Assembly (NCBI GenBank): GCA_031254195.1
Contig: JAIRUW010000047.1
Coordinates: 1-44,055, forward strand
Direction of reading: 5' to 3'
Source of the DNA: Oscillospiraceae bacterium
Lineage (GTDB): Bacteria > Bacillota > Clostridia > Oscillospirales > UBA929
Length of the DNA stretch: 44,055 bases
Part shown: one piece after another, positions 25,679-33,173 of the stretch
Layout of the letters: each line of letters begins with the position of its first letter
Position numbering within the stretch: position 1 is the first letter of the stretch
The notes under the pieces: generated by a model
Databases searched by the model: none
Told to the model about the DNA's origin: nothing
What the model saw: the letters and a program-made list of their open reading frames with translations, nothing else
Made by a program: the position numbers and the translations under genes

Positions 25679-26006
25679 TCATAGCCAATAAATCTCGCTT
25701 AGAAATCCCCAAAACGTGCGCCTCTTCCAGCACCTTTTTCAGTGTTCCTGAACGGAAGGCCTCGCGCCGCTCCTCCATCAGGCGGTCCCGGGCTCCCTCG
25801 GCCACAAATAGGCCAATCCCACGTTTTTTGGTCAGAATGCCCCGCGCCGTGAGCTGGGAGACGCCCCGCGCCGCCGTCGCCGGGTTGATGCCGTATTGCT
25901 CCGCCACCTGATGGGTGCTGGGCACAACGTTGCCCTCGCGCAGATGCCCCGAAAGGATGGCGTTTTCCAGATCCCGCGCCACGCTTAAGTAAATCTTACC
26001 GTCCAT
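25665..26006 (-). CDS. GntR-family transcriptional regulator, YtrA type
   Basis: The 113-residue product has an N-terminal winged helix of the GntR type (IYLSVARDLENAILSGHLREGNVVPSTHQVAEQYGINPATAARGVSQL as the helix-turn-helix core, about 5-52). A short helical C-terminal segment follows, with no large effector domain, as in the YtrA subfamily. These regulators usually control an adjacent ABC transporter; none is adjacent here. The start ATG follows GGAGGG. Its promoter faces away from hrcA and carries AT-rich repeats (TTTATTAGTTTATTGG) that may be its own operator. Confidence 0.88.
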   Translation of the reverse strand: MDGKIYLSVARDLENAILSGHLREGNVVPSTHQVAEQYGINPATAARGVSQLTARGILTKKRGIGLFVAEGARDRLMEERREAFRSGTLKKVLEEAHVLGISKRDLLAMIMSS

Positions 26007-26046
26007 AACGCCCTCCGGTTTATTAGTTTATTGGTTTGTTAGCTAT

Positions 26047-26076
26047 ATACTATCCTTTTCAAATCGGGTTTGTCAA
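26047..26076 (-). promoter_or_regulatory. Promoter of the gntR-type regulator
   Basis: TTGACA (26076-26071), 18-bp spacer and TAGTAT (26052-26047) on the minus strand. The leader at 26020-26043 holds repeats of TTTATTAG/TTTATTGG/TTTGTTAG, a candidate autoregulatory operator. Confidence 0.75.
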
Positions 26077-26079
26077 GCC

Positions 26080-26108
26080 TTGACAAACAGCCCCGTATGC
26101 GGTAAAGT
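26080..26108 (+). promoter_or_regulatory. Promoter of the hrcA operon
   Basis: TTGACA (26080-26085), 17-bp spacer and TAAAGT (26103-26108), followed directly by CIRCE. Its -35 box is only 3 bp from the divergent gntR -35 box. Confidence 0.85.
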
Positions 26109-26113
26109 GTAGT

Positions 26114-26140
26114 TTGGCACTCATAAGCAGAGAGTGCTAA
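26114..26140 (+). promoter_or_regulatory. CIRCE operator (HrcA binding site)
   Basis: TTGGCACTC, nine bases, GAGTGCTAA: the CIRCE inverted repeat with one change (G for A) in the left arm. It covers the predicted start and abuts the AGGAGG ribosome binding site (26141-26146). Confidence 0.96.
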
Positions 26141-26155
26141 AGGAGGGGCGGCGAA

Positions 26156-26959
26156 GTGGATGAGCGCAAAAAAGCCATCTTAAAGGCAATCATAGACAAC
26201 TATATCCAAAGCGCCGAGCCGGTCGGTTCCAAGGCTTTGGCCGGACAGCCGGGGCTTGACCTCTCCTCCGCCACCCTGCGCAACGAAATGGCCGCGCTGG
26301 AGGCGATGGGTTTTTTAGAGCAACCGCACACATCGGCGGGGCGTGTCCCCACCCCGAGCGGCTACCGCGTCTATGTAGACGAGCTGATGCCCAGGCACGA
26401 CCTCACCGCCGGCGAGCAGGACAAGATGAACCAGATCAAGAAGCTCCGCATGGCCGAGCTGGACAGCCTGCTCAACCGGGCGGGGAAGATTATTGCCGAA
26501 CTGACGCGCACCGTGACGGTAGCGGCGGCCGGCGGGCTTGGCCCGCAGCGAGTGTCCGGGCCAGGGCATAGCGACGATCAGGCACAGTGTACGCTCTCCG
26601 ATGTGCGGGAGGAACAGATTTATATCTCCGGTGAGGCCAACCTTTTGGATTACCCCGAGTTTCAAGACCTTTTGCGCGCCCGCCGCACGCTGGAATATAT
26701 CACCGAACAGCGGGCCGCTCTGATCCGGCATACGCCGGTGTGGGAACGCGAGGGAATCCGGGTGGTCATAGGGCCGGAAAACGTCGCGGCGGAGCTGAGC
26801 GACGCCTCGGTGCTGATGGCGACCTACCCGATGGGCGGCGGCATGAGGGGGATGATCGGCGTGGTGGGGCCGACAAGGATGGATTACAGCCGCATGGTAT
26901 CGCGTTTGGGATATTTTGCGGAGAAGCTGAAAGAAATGACGTACGAGGAGACAGAATGA
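26156..26959 (+). CDS. hrcA: Heat-inducible repressor HrcA with an internal deletion
   Basis: HrcA represses the dnaK and groE operons by binding CIRCE. The 267-residue product has a normal winged-helix domain (about 1-75, with SSATLRNEMAALEAMGFLEQPHTSAGRVPT). The C-terminal GAF-like part ends conventionally (YPMGGGMRGMIGVVGPTRMDYSRM). Typical HrcA has about 340 residues. Here roughly 75 residues are missing between LGPQ (near 130) and the IYISGEANLL segment (near 157), replaced by a short linker. The frame is open and the ends are intact, so this looks like an in-frame loss, not a pseudogene. The start is GTG at 26156; the stop overlaps the grpE ATG. Confidence 0.92.
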   Translation: MDERKKAILKAIIDNYIQSAEPVGSKALAGQPGLDLSSATLRNEMAALEAMGFLEQPHTSAGRVPTPSGYRVYVDELMPRHDLTAGEQDKMNQIKKLRMAELDSLLNRAGKIIAELTRTVTVAAAGGLGPQRVSGPGHSDDQAQCTLSDVREEQIYISGEANLLDYPEFQDLLRARRTLEYITEQRAALIRHTPVWEREGIRVVIGPENVAAELSDASVLMATYPMGGGMRGMIGVVGPTRMDYSRMVSRLGYFAEKLKEMTYEETE

Positions 26960-27456
26960 TGGCTAATAAGAAGAAAGAAGAGCCGAAGACCGAGGAAACG
27001 GCGGACGCCGTCCAAACAGCGCCGGAACAGGAAGAACAGCCGGTGAGTGAAGACTGGAAAGACAAAGCCCTGCGGGCGCAGGCCGAACTGGTCAACTTCC
27101 GCAACCGCACCCAGCGCGAGCGGGAGCAGCTATGGAGCGAGATCCGCGCCGACACCGTGACCCAGCTGCTGCCGGTGCTGGACAATCTCGAACGGGCGCT
27201 GGAGGCCCCCTGCACCGACGAACCCTACCGGCAGGGCGTGGAGATGACGCTGAGGCAGTTTATGGAGATTCTGGCAAAGCTGGGCGTCAGCGAGATTGAG
27301 GCGCTTGGGAAGCCCTTTGACCCGCAATGGATGGACGCCGTTTTGCACGAGGAGGATGAGGCGCTGGGCGAAAACACGGTGGCGCAGGTGTTCACAAAGG
27401 GATACGCAATAGGCGATAGGGTGCTGAGGCACGCCGTCGTTAAGGTAGTCAATTGA
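26956..27456 (+). CDS. grpE: Nucleotide exchange factor GrpE
   Basis: GrpE releases ADP from DnaK. The 166-residue product starts with a charged disordered segment (about 1-35). The long dimerising helix follows ([18 protein letters not shown]), then the C-terminal beta domain with [15 protein letters not shown] and [20 protein letters not shown], the GrpE signature. ATG at 26956 overlaps the hrcA stop (ATGATGG). The longer frame upstream lies within hrcA in another frame and is rejected. Confidence 0.95.
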   Translation: MMANKKKEEPKTEETADAVQTAPEQEEQPVSEDWKDKALRAQAELVNFRNRTQREREQLWSEIRADTVTQLLPVLDNLERALEAPCTDEPYRQGVEMTLRQFMEILAKLGVSEIEALGKPFDPQWMDAVLHEEDEALGENTVAQVFTKGYAIGDRVLRHAVVKVVN

Positions 27457-27496
27457 ATACAGGGGCAATTATATTATCAGAAAGGAAGACACACAA

Positions 27497-29341
27497 ATGC
27501 CTAAAGTAATCGGAATCGACCTCGGCACGACCAACTCGTGCGTGGCGGTCATGGAGGGCGGCGAGCCCATCGTTATCACCAATGCCGAGGGGGCGCGCAC
27601 CACGCCGTCGGTCATCGCCTTCTCCAAAACAGGAGAGCGGATGGCGGGACAAGTGGCGAAGCGCCAGGCTATCACCAACCCCGACCGCACCATCTCCTCT
27701 ATCAAGCGCGAGATGGGCTCTAACCATAAAGTCACCATCGACGGCAAGAGCTACACCCCGCAGGAGATTTCGGCCATGACCCTGCAAAAGCTGAAAACCG
27801 ACGCTGAAGCCTATCTGGGCGGTAAGGTCACGCAGGCCGTGATCACCGTCCCGGCGTATTTTTCGCAGTCTCAGCGCGAGGCCACCAAGGACGCCGGCAT
27901 CATCGCCGGTCTGGAGGTGCTGCGCATCATCAACGAGCCGACGGCGGCGGCGATGTCCTACGGCCTCGACAAAGAGGACAACCAAAAAATTCTCGTCTTC
28001 GACCTCGGCGGCGGCACCTTTGACGTCTCGGTTCTGGAGATCGGCGACAATGTCATCGAGGTACTGGCGACGGCGGGCAACAATCGTCTCGGCGGCGACG
28101 ATTTTGACGACTGCGTGATGGAGTGGATGGCGGCGGAGTTCAAGCGCGACCAAGGCGTGGACCTGCTTCAGGACCGCGTGGCCAAGCAGAGGCTCAAAGA
28201 AGGCGCCGAGAAAGCCAAAATCGAACTGAGCGGTATGACCTCCACCGGCGTCAATCTGCCCTATATCACCGCCGACGCGTCCGGGCCGAAGCACCTCGAC
28301 CTGACGCTGACCAGCGCCAAATTCAACGAGTTGACCGCGCACCTCGTCAAGGCGACGATGGGGCCGATGCAGCAGGCGATGAAGGACTCGGGCCTGAAGA
28401 CCTCCGAGATCAATAAAGTGCTCCTGGTGGGCGGCTCGACGCGCATCCCCGCCATTCAGGACTCTGTGACACAGTATATCGGCAAGGAGCCGTTCAAGGG
28501 CATCAACCCCGACGAATGTGTGGCGATGGGCGCGGCAATCCAGGGCGGCATCCTCGCCGGGGATGTAAAAGGAATCGTCCTCGTGGACGTCACCCCGCTC
28601 TCCCTAGGTATCGAGACAATGGGCGGCATCTTGACCAAGCTGATTGAGCGCAACACCGCCATCCCCACTGAAAAATCGCAGATCTTCACCACCGCCGCCG
28701 ACGGGCAGACCTCGGTTGAGGTGCATGTCCAGCAAGGCGAGCGCGATTTTGTCAAGGACAACAAGACGCTGGGGCGGTTCCATTTGGACGGCATCCCGCC
28801 CGCGCCGCGCGGCGTGCCGCAGATCGAGGTCACCTTCGACATCAACGCCAACGGCATCGTCAACGTCACCGCCACCGACAAAGGCACCGGCAAGAAGCAG
28901 CACATCACCATCACCGCCACCACCAGCATGTCCAAGGACGACATCGACCGCGCCGTCCGCGAGGCCGAACAGCACGCCGAGGAGGACCGCAAGCGCCGCG
29001 AGGAAGTGGACGTGCGTAACCAGGCCGACCAGATGATCTATCAGAGCAAGAAAGCGCTGGACGACTTGGGCGACAAGGTAACAGAGGACGAAAAGAAGCC
29101 TGTCCTCGACGCCTCCGCCGCGCTGGAGGAGGCCCTCAAGGGCACGGACACCGAGGTCATCCGTCAAAAGACGGAGGAGCTGGCCAAATCTTTCTATTCC
29201 ATCAGCGAGAAGCTCTACCAGCAGAACCAGCCGGACGGCGGGCCGGACGCGCCCGGCGGCGACGCGGAGGCGGCCCCCGGCGGCCCCGAAGTGGTGGACG
29301 CGGATTTTGAAGTGGTGGACGAGAATGAGGAACCTAAGTAA
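27497..29341 (+). CDS. dnaK: Chaperone DnaK (Hsp70)
   Basis: The 614-residue product is a complete Hsp70. The ATPase domain (about 1-365) begins [18 protein letters not shown] and contains the phosphate-2 motif [18 protein letters not shown] and the [11 protein letters not shown] adenosine motif. The interdomain linker [17 protein letters not shown] is present. The substrate-binding domain (about 375-500) and helical lid end in a Gly/Asp/Pro-rich tail and [10 protein letters not shown]. It lacks the roughly 24-residue insert of Gram-negative DnaK, as usual in Firmicutes. AGAAAGGA precedes the ATG. Confidence 0.98.
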   Translation: MPKVIGIDLGTTNSCVAVMEGGEPIVITNAEGARTTPSVIAFSKTGERMAGQVAKRQAITNPDRTISSIKREMGSNHKVTIDGKSYTPQEISAMTLQKLKTDAEAYLGGKVTQAVITVPAYFSQSQREATKDAGIIAGLEVLRIINEPTAAAMSYGLDKEDNQKILVFDLGGGTFDVSVLEIGDNVIEVLATAGNNRLGGDDFDDCVMEWMAAEFKRDQGVDLLQDRVAKQRLKEGAEKAKIELSGMTSTGVNLPYITADASGPKHLDLTLTSAKFNELTAHLVKATMGPMQQAMKDSGLKTSEINKVLLVGGSTRIPAIQDSVTQYIGKEPFKGINPDECVAMGAAIQGGILAGDVKGIVLVDVTPLSLGIETMGGILTKLIERNTAIPTEKSQIFTTAADGQTSVEVHVQQGERDFVKDNKTLGRFHLDGIPPAPRGVPQIEVTFDINANGIVNVTATDKGTGKKQHITITATTSMSKDDIDRAVREAEQHAEEDRKRREEVDVRNQADQMIYQSKKALDDLGDKVTEDEKKPVLDASAALEEALKGTDTEVIRQKTEELAKSFYSISEKLYQQNQPDGGPDAPGGDAEAAPGGPEVVDADFEVVDENEEPK

Positions 29342-29355
29342 AGGACTAAAACCTT

Positions 29356-30477
29356 ATGCCTGATAACAAACGTGACTATTACAATGTTCTGGGCGTTTCC
29401 AAAGGCGCGTCCGACGAAGAGATCAAAAAAGCCTACCGCAAGGTGGCCCGTGAATGCCATCCCGACCTCAACCCCGGCGACAAGGAGAAGGAAAAGCAGT
29501 TCAAGGAGGCCAACGAGGCTTACGAGGTCTTAAGCGACAGCCAGAAGAAACAGCTCTACGACCAATACGGCCACGCGGGTGTGGATCCCAACTACGGCGC
29601 GGGGCGCGGAGGCGGCGGTTTCGGAGATTTCGGCTTCGGGGACATCGACCTTGGCTCCATCTTCGAGAGCTTTTTCGGAGGCTTCAGCGGGGGGCGCGCC
29701 AACGCGCCCCGCAGGGGCGAAAGCATCCGCGCCTCCCTGATTCTGAGCTTCGAGGAGGCGGCGTTCGGCTGCGACAAAGAGGTGGAGGTCCACCGCATCG
29801 AGCCGTGCAGTGACTGCGGCGGCTCCGGCGCGGCCAAGGGGCATGAAGCGGAGACCTGCTCCCAATGCAGCGGCACGGGGCAGGTGCGCACCGCCACGCG
29901 CACCCCGATGGGCGTCATCTCCTCCACCGGGGCCTGCCCGTCCTGCAACGGGCGGGGGCGCATTGTCAAAAATCCGTGCCCGTCCTGCAAGGGCAACGGC
30001 CTGACACGCCGCCGCGTCGCCCTCGCGGTCAAGGTTCCCGCCGGTATCGACGACGGGCAGGCTTTCACCCTGCGCGGCCAAGGCAGCGCGGGCGCCAACG
30101 GCGGTCCTTCGGGGGATGTGCTGGTCACGGTATCGGTGCGCCCGCACCCGCTCTTCATCCGTGAGGGCACGACGGTACATAGCGAAATGACGGTCTCGTT
30201 CACCCAAGCCGCCCTCGGCTGCGAGCTGGAGGTGCCGACACTGGACGGCAAAGTGAAGTACACCGTGCCTGAAGGCACCCAGCCCGGCACCATCTTCCGC
30301 CTGCGCGGCAAGGGCATCCCCGGCCTCAACGGGCGGGCGCGGGGCGACCAGCTGGTGCATCTGGTGGTAGATGTGCCCAAGCATCTCAATAAAAAGCAGA
30401 AAGAGGCCCTGCTCGCGTTCGCGGAGGCCTGCGGCGAGGACGGCAAGGGCAAGAAGGGCAAGGGGAAGTTTAAGTAG
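29356..30477 (+). CDS. dnaJ: Co-chaperone DnaJ (Hsp40)
   Basis: DnaJ stimulates the DnaK ATPase and delivers substrates. The 373-residue product has a J domain (about 1-70, with HPD in ARECHPDLNPGDK) and a Gly/Phe-rich linker (about 75-115). A zinc domain carries four CxxCxGxG motifs (CSDCGGSG, CSQCSGTG, CPSCNGRG, CPSCKGNG, about 152-215), followed by the C-terminal substrate domains. It ends in a Lys/Gly-rich tail. The gap to dnaK is 14 bases and the ribosome binding site is weak. Last gene of the hrcA operon; only a weak hairpin follows. Confidence 0.98.
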   Translation: MPDNKRDYYNVLGVSKGASDEEIKKAYRKVARECHPDLNPGDKEKEKQFKEANEAYEVLSDSQKKQLYDQYGHAGVDPNYGAGRGGGGFGDFGFGDIDLGSIFESFFGGFSGGRANAPRRGESIRASLILSFEEAAFGCDKEVEVHRIEPCSDCGGSGAAKGHEAETCSQCSGTGQVRTATRTPMGVISSTGACPSCNGRGRIVKNPCPSCKGNGLTRRRVALAVKVPAGIDDGQAFTLRGQGSAGANGGPSGDVLVTVSVRPHPLFIREGTTVHSEMTVSFTQAALGCELEVPTLDGKVKYTVPEGTQPGTIFRLRGKGIPGLNGRARGDQLVHLVVDVPKHLNKKQKEALLAFAEACGEDGKGKKGKGKFK

Positions 30478-30528
30478 ACAGGCGGGTACACGGCATACGC
30501 TTGGATTTTTGTACGCCGATTATTTTAT

Positions 30529-30557
30529 TTGACATGGTTTTATGTTTATGGTATTTT
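30529..30557 (+). promoter_or_regulatory. Promoter of the small-peptide (toxin-like) gene 1
   Basis: TTGACA (30529-30534), 17-bp spacer and TATTTT (30552-30557), with extended -10 TATGG. Start predicted near 30564, giving a leader of about 120 nt. Confidence 0.75.
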
Positions 30558-30570
30558 ATTGATTGGCAGA

Positions 30571-30613
30571 CGAGCGGCTAACGTCCAGCTTATGCTAGGA
30601 CTGGCGTCGCTCG
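30571..30613 (+). promoter_or_regulatory. Structured 5' leader of the small-peptide gene 1
   Basis: CGAGCG (30571-30576) pairs with CGCTCG (30608-30613), and ACGtCCAG (30581-30588) pairs with CTGGCGT (30601-30607), forming a hairpin at the RNA 5' end. Further down, CCTCC (30641-30645) can pair with GGAGG (30672-30676) and hide the ribosome binding site. Such control is common in type I toxin mRNAs. Confidence 0.55.
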
Positions 30614-30683
30614 CGGGGCAATGTGCCGGCGGTCTTTGTTCCTCCGACGCCTAGTGTATGCCGGGCGCAAAGGAGGTGATGCG

Positions 30684-30761
30684 ATGGGTCTACTTATTGA
30701 GCTTCGCAAGTTCTTGCAAGCTCTGGCTTCCTTGATCCGCGCTATATCAAAAATGAAGTAA
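30684..30761 (+). CDS. 25-residue amphipathic peptide, candidate type I toxin
   Basis: ATG at 30684 follows AAAGGAGGTGA, an almost full complement of the 16S rRNA 3' end, with 7-base spacing. The peptide starts MGLLIELRKFLQALASLI and ends ISKMK. It has hydrophobic residues every 3-4 positions (L3, L7, F10/L11, L14, L17/I18, I21) and net charge about +4, so it should form a membrane-active cationic amphipathic helix. The stop codon lies within the left arm of a 17-bp inverted repeat. An opposing strong promoter should produce an antisense RNA overlapping this end. This is the layout of type I toxin-antitoxin loci. The peptide does not match the holin-like, TxpA or Fst sequences I know; it may be a new family. 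Confidence 0.65.
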   Translation: MGLLIELRKFLQALASLIRAISKMK

Positions 30762-30798
30762 CCGCCCTACCTTAGCCGGGAGGCGGTTACTTCATTTT
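30750..30798. terminator. 17-bp perfect inverted repeat shared by toxin and antisense RNA
   Basis: AAAATGAAGTAACCGCC (30750-30766) is exactly complementary to 30782-30798, with a 15-nt loop. It is followed by T residues on both strands (TTTT on plus, TTTTT on minus), so it can end both RNAs. It includes the last three codons and the stop of the peptide gene. Confidence 0.9.
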
Positions 30799-30842
30799 AA
30801 CCACTATTTCGGAACAAAGGCCGCAAAGCCGTTGCCCTTTCT
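30750..30842 (-). ncRNA. Predicted antisense antitoxin RNA 1
   Basis: The RNA should start near 30842, 7 nt after the TATTAT box, and end at the shared terminator, giving about 95 nt. It overlaps the 3' end of the peptide mRNA, including the last codons, in tail-to-tail fashion. No open frame with a ribosome binding site is seen in it. By analogy with RatA/TxpA and SR4/BsrG it would pair with the mRNA and trigger decay. Confidence 0.6.
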
Positions 30843-30848
30843 GCCATT

Positions 30849-30877
30849 ATAATACCATCGTTTGTCATTCTTGTCAA
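30849..30877 (-). promoter_or_regulatory. Promoter of antisense RNA 1
   Basis: TTGACA (30877-30872), 17-bp spacer and TATTAT (30854-30849) on the minus strand, extended -10 ATGG. No protein gene follows in this direction, which points to an untranslated RNA. Confidence 0.8.
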
Positions 30878-30944
30878 GTGCATTCTTTTTGAAAGCAAGT
30901 AAAAAGGGATACGAGTATAATAAGTCAAACAGGAGGCGCCGAAA

Positions 30945-31697
30945 ATGCAACATCATGAAGAATCCATCCAAAATATGACCCTGTATTTTCGGGCAACCCC
31001 TGAGATTAAAGCTCTGTTTTTGATTGGCTCGGTTGCGACCGGAACGGAACGCCCGGACTCAGATATTGACGGGGTCGCCGTTGTATCGGAGGAATACTAT
31101 GCCGGGAAGAAAGAAAACGGAACACAGTTGGAGTCAGTTTGGGGGAAATGTACCTACGAAGGAGGGTACTTTGACGTACACTATATGACCCGCAGGCACT
31201 TGGTTGACATTTCAGAAGTCGGTACAGAACCAAGCCGTAATATGTTTTCCTGCGCGCGCCCCCTCTTTTGCGATGAACCAGATTTATTGGAGATAACAGC
31301 TAAAATCCCTGTATTTCAACAAAGTGAAAAGGCGGCAAAACAACTGCGTTATTATTGTACGTTTAAGCAGTTTTACTCGTATTATTGGTCAATATGCAAA
31401 CCCAGAGGGTCTGCGCGGATTCATACGGCAAACGGGATGATTTTCAGCTTGTATCGGTTGATTCTTCTGGAAAATGAAATCTTGTTTCCGTCTGTCAGAA
31501 AGTTGGAAGAAGCGGTAAGACAAGCGTCCAATAAACCGGACAATATACTCAAAAAATGCGAGCAATTTATTAGCACCTTCTCAGACGAGGACGCTTTGGA
31601 TTTAATCGAAAGCTATCACGATTGGACGTCATATGATTATCCAAAGGATTTTCAATATGTCGCAAATCATTTTATCGACCCTTATGAAAGCCAATAG
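30945..31697 (+). CDS. Nucleotidyltransferase-domain protein
   Basis: The 250-residue product has a pol-beta-type nucleotidyltransferase domain. GSVATGTERPDSDIDGVAVV (about 27-46) is the GSxxxGxxxxxSDxD motif with both metal Asp residues, and a third acidic residue is in GGYFDVHYM. The C-terminal half is helical, as in aminoglycoside and MNT-type nucleotidyltransferases. The substrate cannot be told from the sequence; antibiotic modification or protein AMPylation are possible. AGGAGG precedes the ATG by 8 bases, and TATAAT (30916-30921) gives a promoter with a poor -35. GC content is near 43-45%, well below the flanking operons, which suggests transfer. Confidence 0.85.
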   Translation: MQHHEESIQNMTLYFRATPEIKALFLIGSVATGTERPDSDIDGVAVVSEEYYAGKKENGTQLESVWGKCTYEGGYFDVHYMTRRHLVDISEVGTEPSRNMFSCARPLFCDEPDLLEITAKIPVFQQSEKAAKQLRYYCTFKQFYSYYWSICKPRGSARIHTANGMIFSLYRLILLENEILFPSVRKLEEAVRQASNKPDNILKKCEQFISTFSDEDALDLIESYHDWTSYDYPKDFQYVANHFIDPYESQ

Positions 31698-31731
31698 GAG
31701 GGATATGCGCCGTTGAGGAGGTGTAACTGGA

Positions 31732-33099
31732 ATGGGTAAGATGAGTACGCGCGCCCTCGCGCTCATCCTTTGCGTCCTGTTGACCATCTTAAGCGGCTGC
31801 ACCGACGTCACGGAGGCCCCCTCGGAAGCGCCCACGCTAGAGGCATCGCCCTCAGCAGCACCGCCCACGCCGTCCGAGCAGTCCCTTCCGTCCCCATCGC
31901 TATCACCATCTCCATCAGAGCCGATTGCGGAGGTCACGATCAAAAATGCTCGCAAATGGAATGAGTTTGCTAGGAGTTACAACGAGGGGATGGAGGCATA
32001 CGCAAACCCATTGACTGTTATAATCGACGGGCAACTGGATTTTGGTTTTGCACGGGTGGATTTTGTCCCTCTTAGGAGGCCGTTCAGCGGAACGATCCGC
32101 GGTACGACTGAGGTCAAGGGCGTTACGGAACAGAGTGTGTGGTCTGAGTCCCTGTTTCCGGGTTCGGTCGGCTTCCATGGCAACGGATTTTTCAATATTA
32201 CAAGTATTGAAGACGCGCCGGGCGACCTGGTGAAGGTATATAGCAACGAAGCCGGATTCTATCTGTGGGATTTATGGGAAAAGGGCGAACTCTCCCTTGA
32301 CGACTATATACAAGGGACAGAATTTGCATATGAAACCTCCGGCGGCGCGACCGGGTTGTTTGGCATACGCTGCGGGGATTTGACGCTGGAGAATCTGGTC
32401 TTCCGCGGGATACGCCCGGACGGGCTGTCCCATATTATCGCGATGTCTGTCGATTCGCTGACTATGCGGAATATAGAGATAGCCGATTGCTCTTTCTCCC
32501 GGTCGAACGCTTTACTGGCCGGCAACGCCGGACGCGCGCAAATGGAAAACCTGCTTGTCACGCGCTGTAACATCACTTTGATGACCTCCGGCGGCGGCCT
32601 AATCGTGTGGGTCTATGAAAACGCCGCTTTCTCGCGCGTGGCCGTTATGCTGTCGGACATCGTCCTCATCCCCGACGGGGGCGGCTCCGGCTATGCGATG
32701 GGGAAAACGGCCCTGTTCGCCTCTTACATCGGTGGGGAGGCATCTTTTAGGCAGATTGAGGTATACGGCTGCTCGATGTACAGTTTGAACAGCGTAGTAT
32801 TGTGCCAGAGATACGGCAATGTAACAGAACTATCCGATATAACCGTGCGGAGCAGTTCGTTTTTGAGGTTTCCCGCAAACGAAGGCGGGGTGGTTCTCGC
32901 CCCGATTGAAAATGATCTGCTGTTTGGCAGCATGATGGGGACCTACGACGAATGGGCCCCGCCCGCCGGTCAAAACATCTTGTTGCGGGACAGCATGTTC
33001 AACGCGCGCGGCAGCCTTGACGATTACAGAGCTATCGGGTATGTGATAGAGAACTGCGTTTCCGTTACGTTCGTTGCGGAACGGCCACGGTGGGATTGA
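31732..33099 (+). CDS. Lipoprotein with a predicted beta-helix-like domain
   Basis: The 455-residue product has a lipoprotein signal peptide (LALILCVLLTILSGC, cysteine near residue 23). A Ser/Pro/Glu-rich linker (about 25-65) follows. The rest shows repeating short strands with patterns such as LTLENLVFRGI, LTMRNIEIADCSF and MENLLVTRCNI, typical of right-handed parallel beta-helices. I see no catalytic motif. ATG at 31732 follows GGAGGTG. It is 34 bases after the nucleotidyltransferase gene. It probably sits on the outer membrane face of the cell and may bind carbohydrate; that is inference. Confidence 0.78.
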   Translation: MGKMSTRALALILCVLLTILSGCTDVTEAPSEAPTLEASPSAAPPTPSEQSLPSPSLSPSPSEPIAEVTIKNARKWNEFARSYNEGMEAYANPLTVIIDGQLDFGFARVDFVPLRRPFSGTIRGTTEVKGVTEQSVWSESLFPGSVGFHGNGFFNITSIEDAPGDLVKVYSNEAGFYLWDLWEKGELSLDDYIQGTEFAYETSGGATGLFGIRCGDLTLENLVFRGIRPDGLSHIIAMSVDSLTMRNIEIADCSFSRSNALLAGNAGRAQMENLLVTRCNITLMTSGGGLIVWVYENAAFSRVAVMLSDIVLIPDGGGSGYAMGKTALFASYIGGEASFRQIEVYGCSMYSLNSVVLCQRYGNVTELSDITVRSSSFLRFPANEGGVVLAPIENDLLFGSMMGTYDEWAPPAGQNILLRDSMFNARGSLDDYRAIGYVIENCVSVTFVAERPRWD

Positions 33100-33106
33100 A
33101 TATGGT

Positions 33107-33134
33107 TTGACTTCGTCAGGTTTTGAGATATAAT
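33107..33134 (+). promoter_or_regulatory. Promoter of the AT-rich coiled-coil gene
   Basis: TTGACT (33107-33112), 16-bp spacer and TATAAT (33129-33134). It lies just after the lipoprotein stop. Confidence 0.75.
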
Positions 33135-33173
33135 AGACTATAGATAGCTTATGCTTAAATGGAGGTTTCGTAA

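Noticed and set aside
27449..28342. 297-codon open frame opposite dnaK
   Set aside because: Shadow of dnaK codon periodicity; starts in the middle of dnaK without a ribosome binding site.
30679..30735. Alternative 18-codon frame starting at the ATG in GGTGATGCG
   Set aside because: Only two bases separate this ATG from AGGAGG. The 30684 start has ideal spacing and an amphipathic product.
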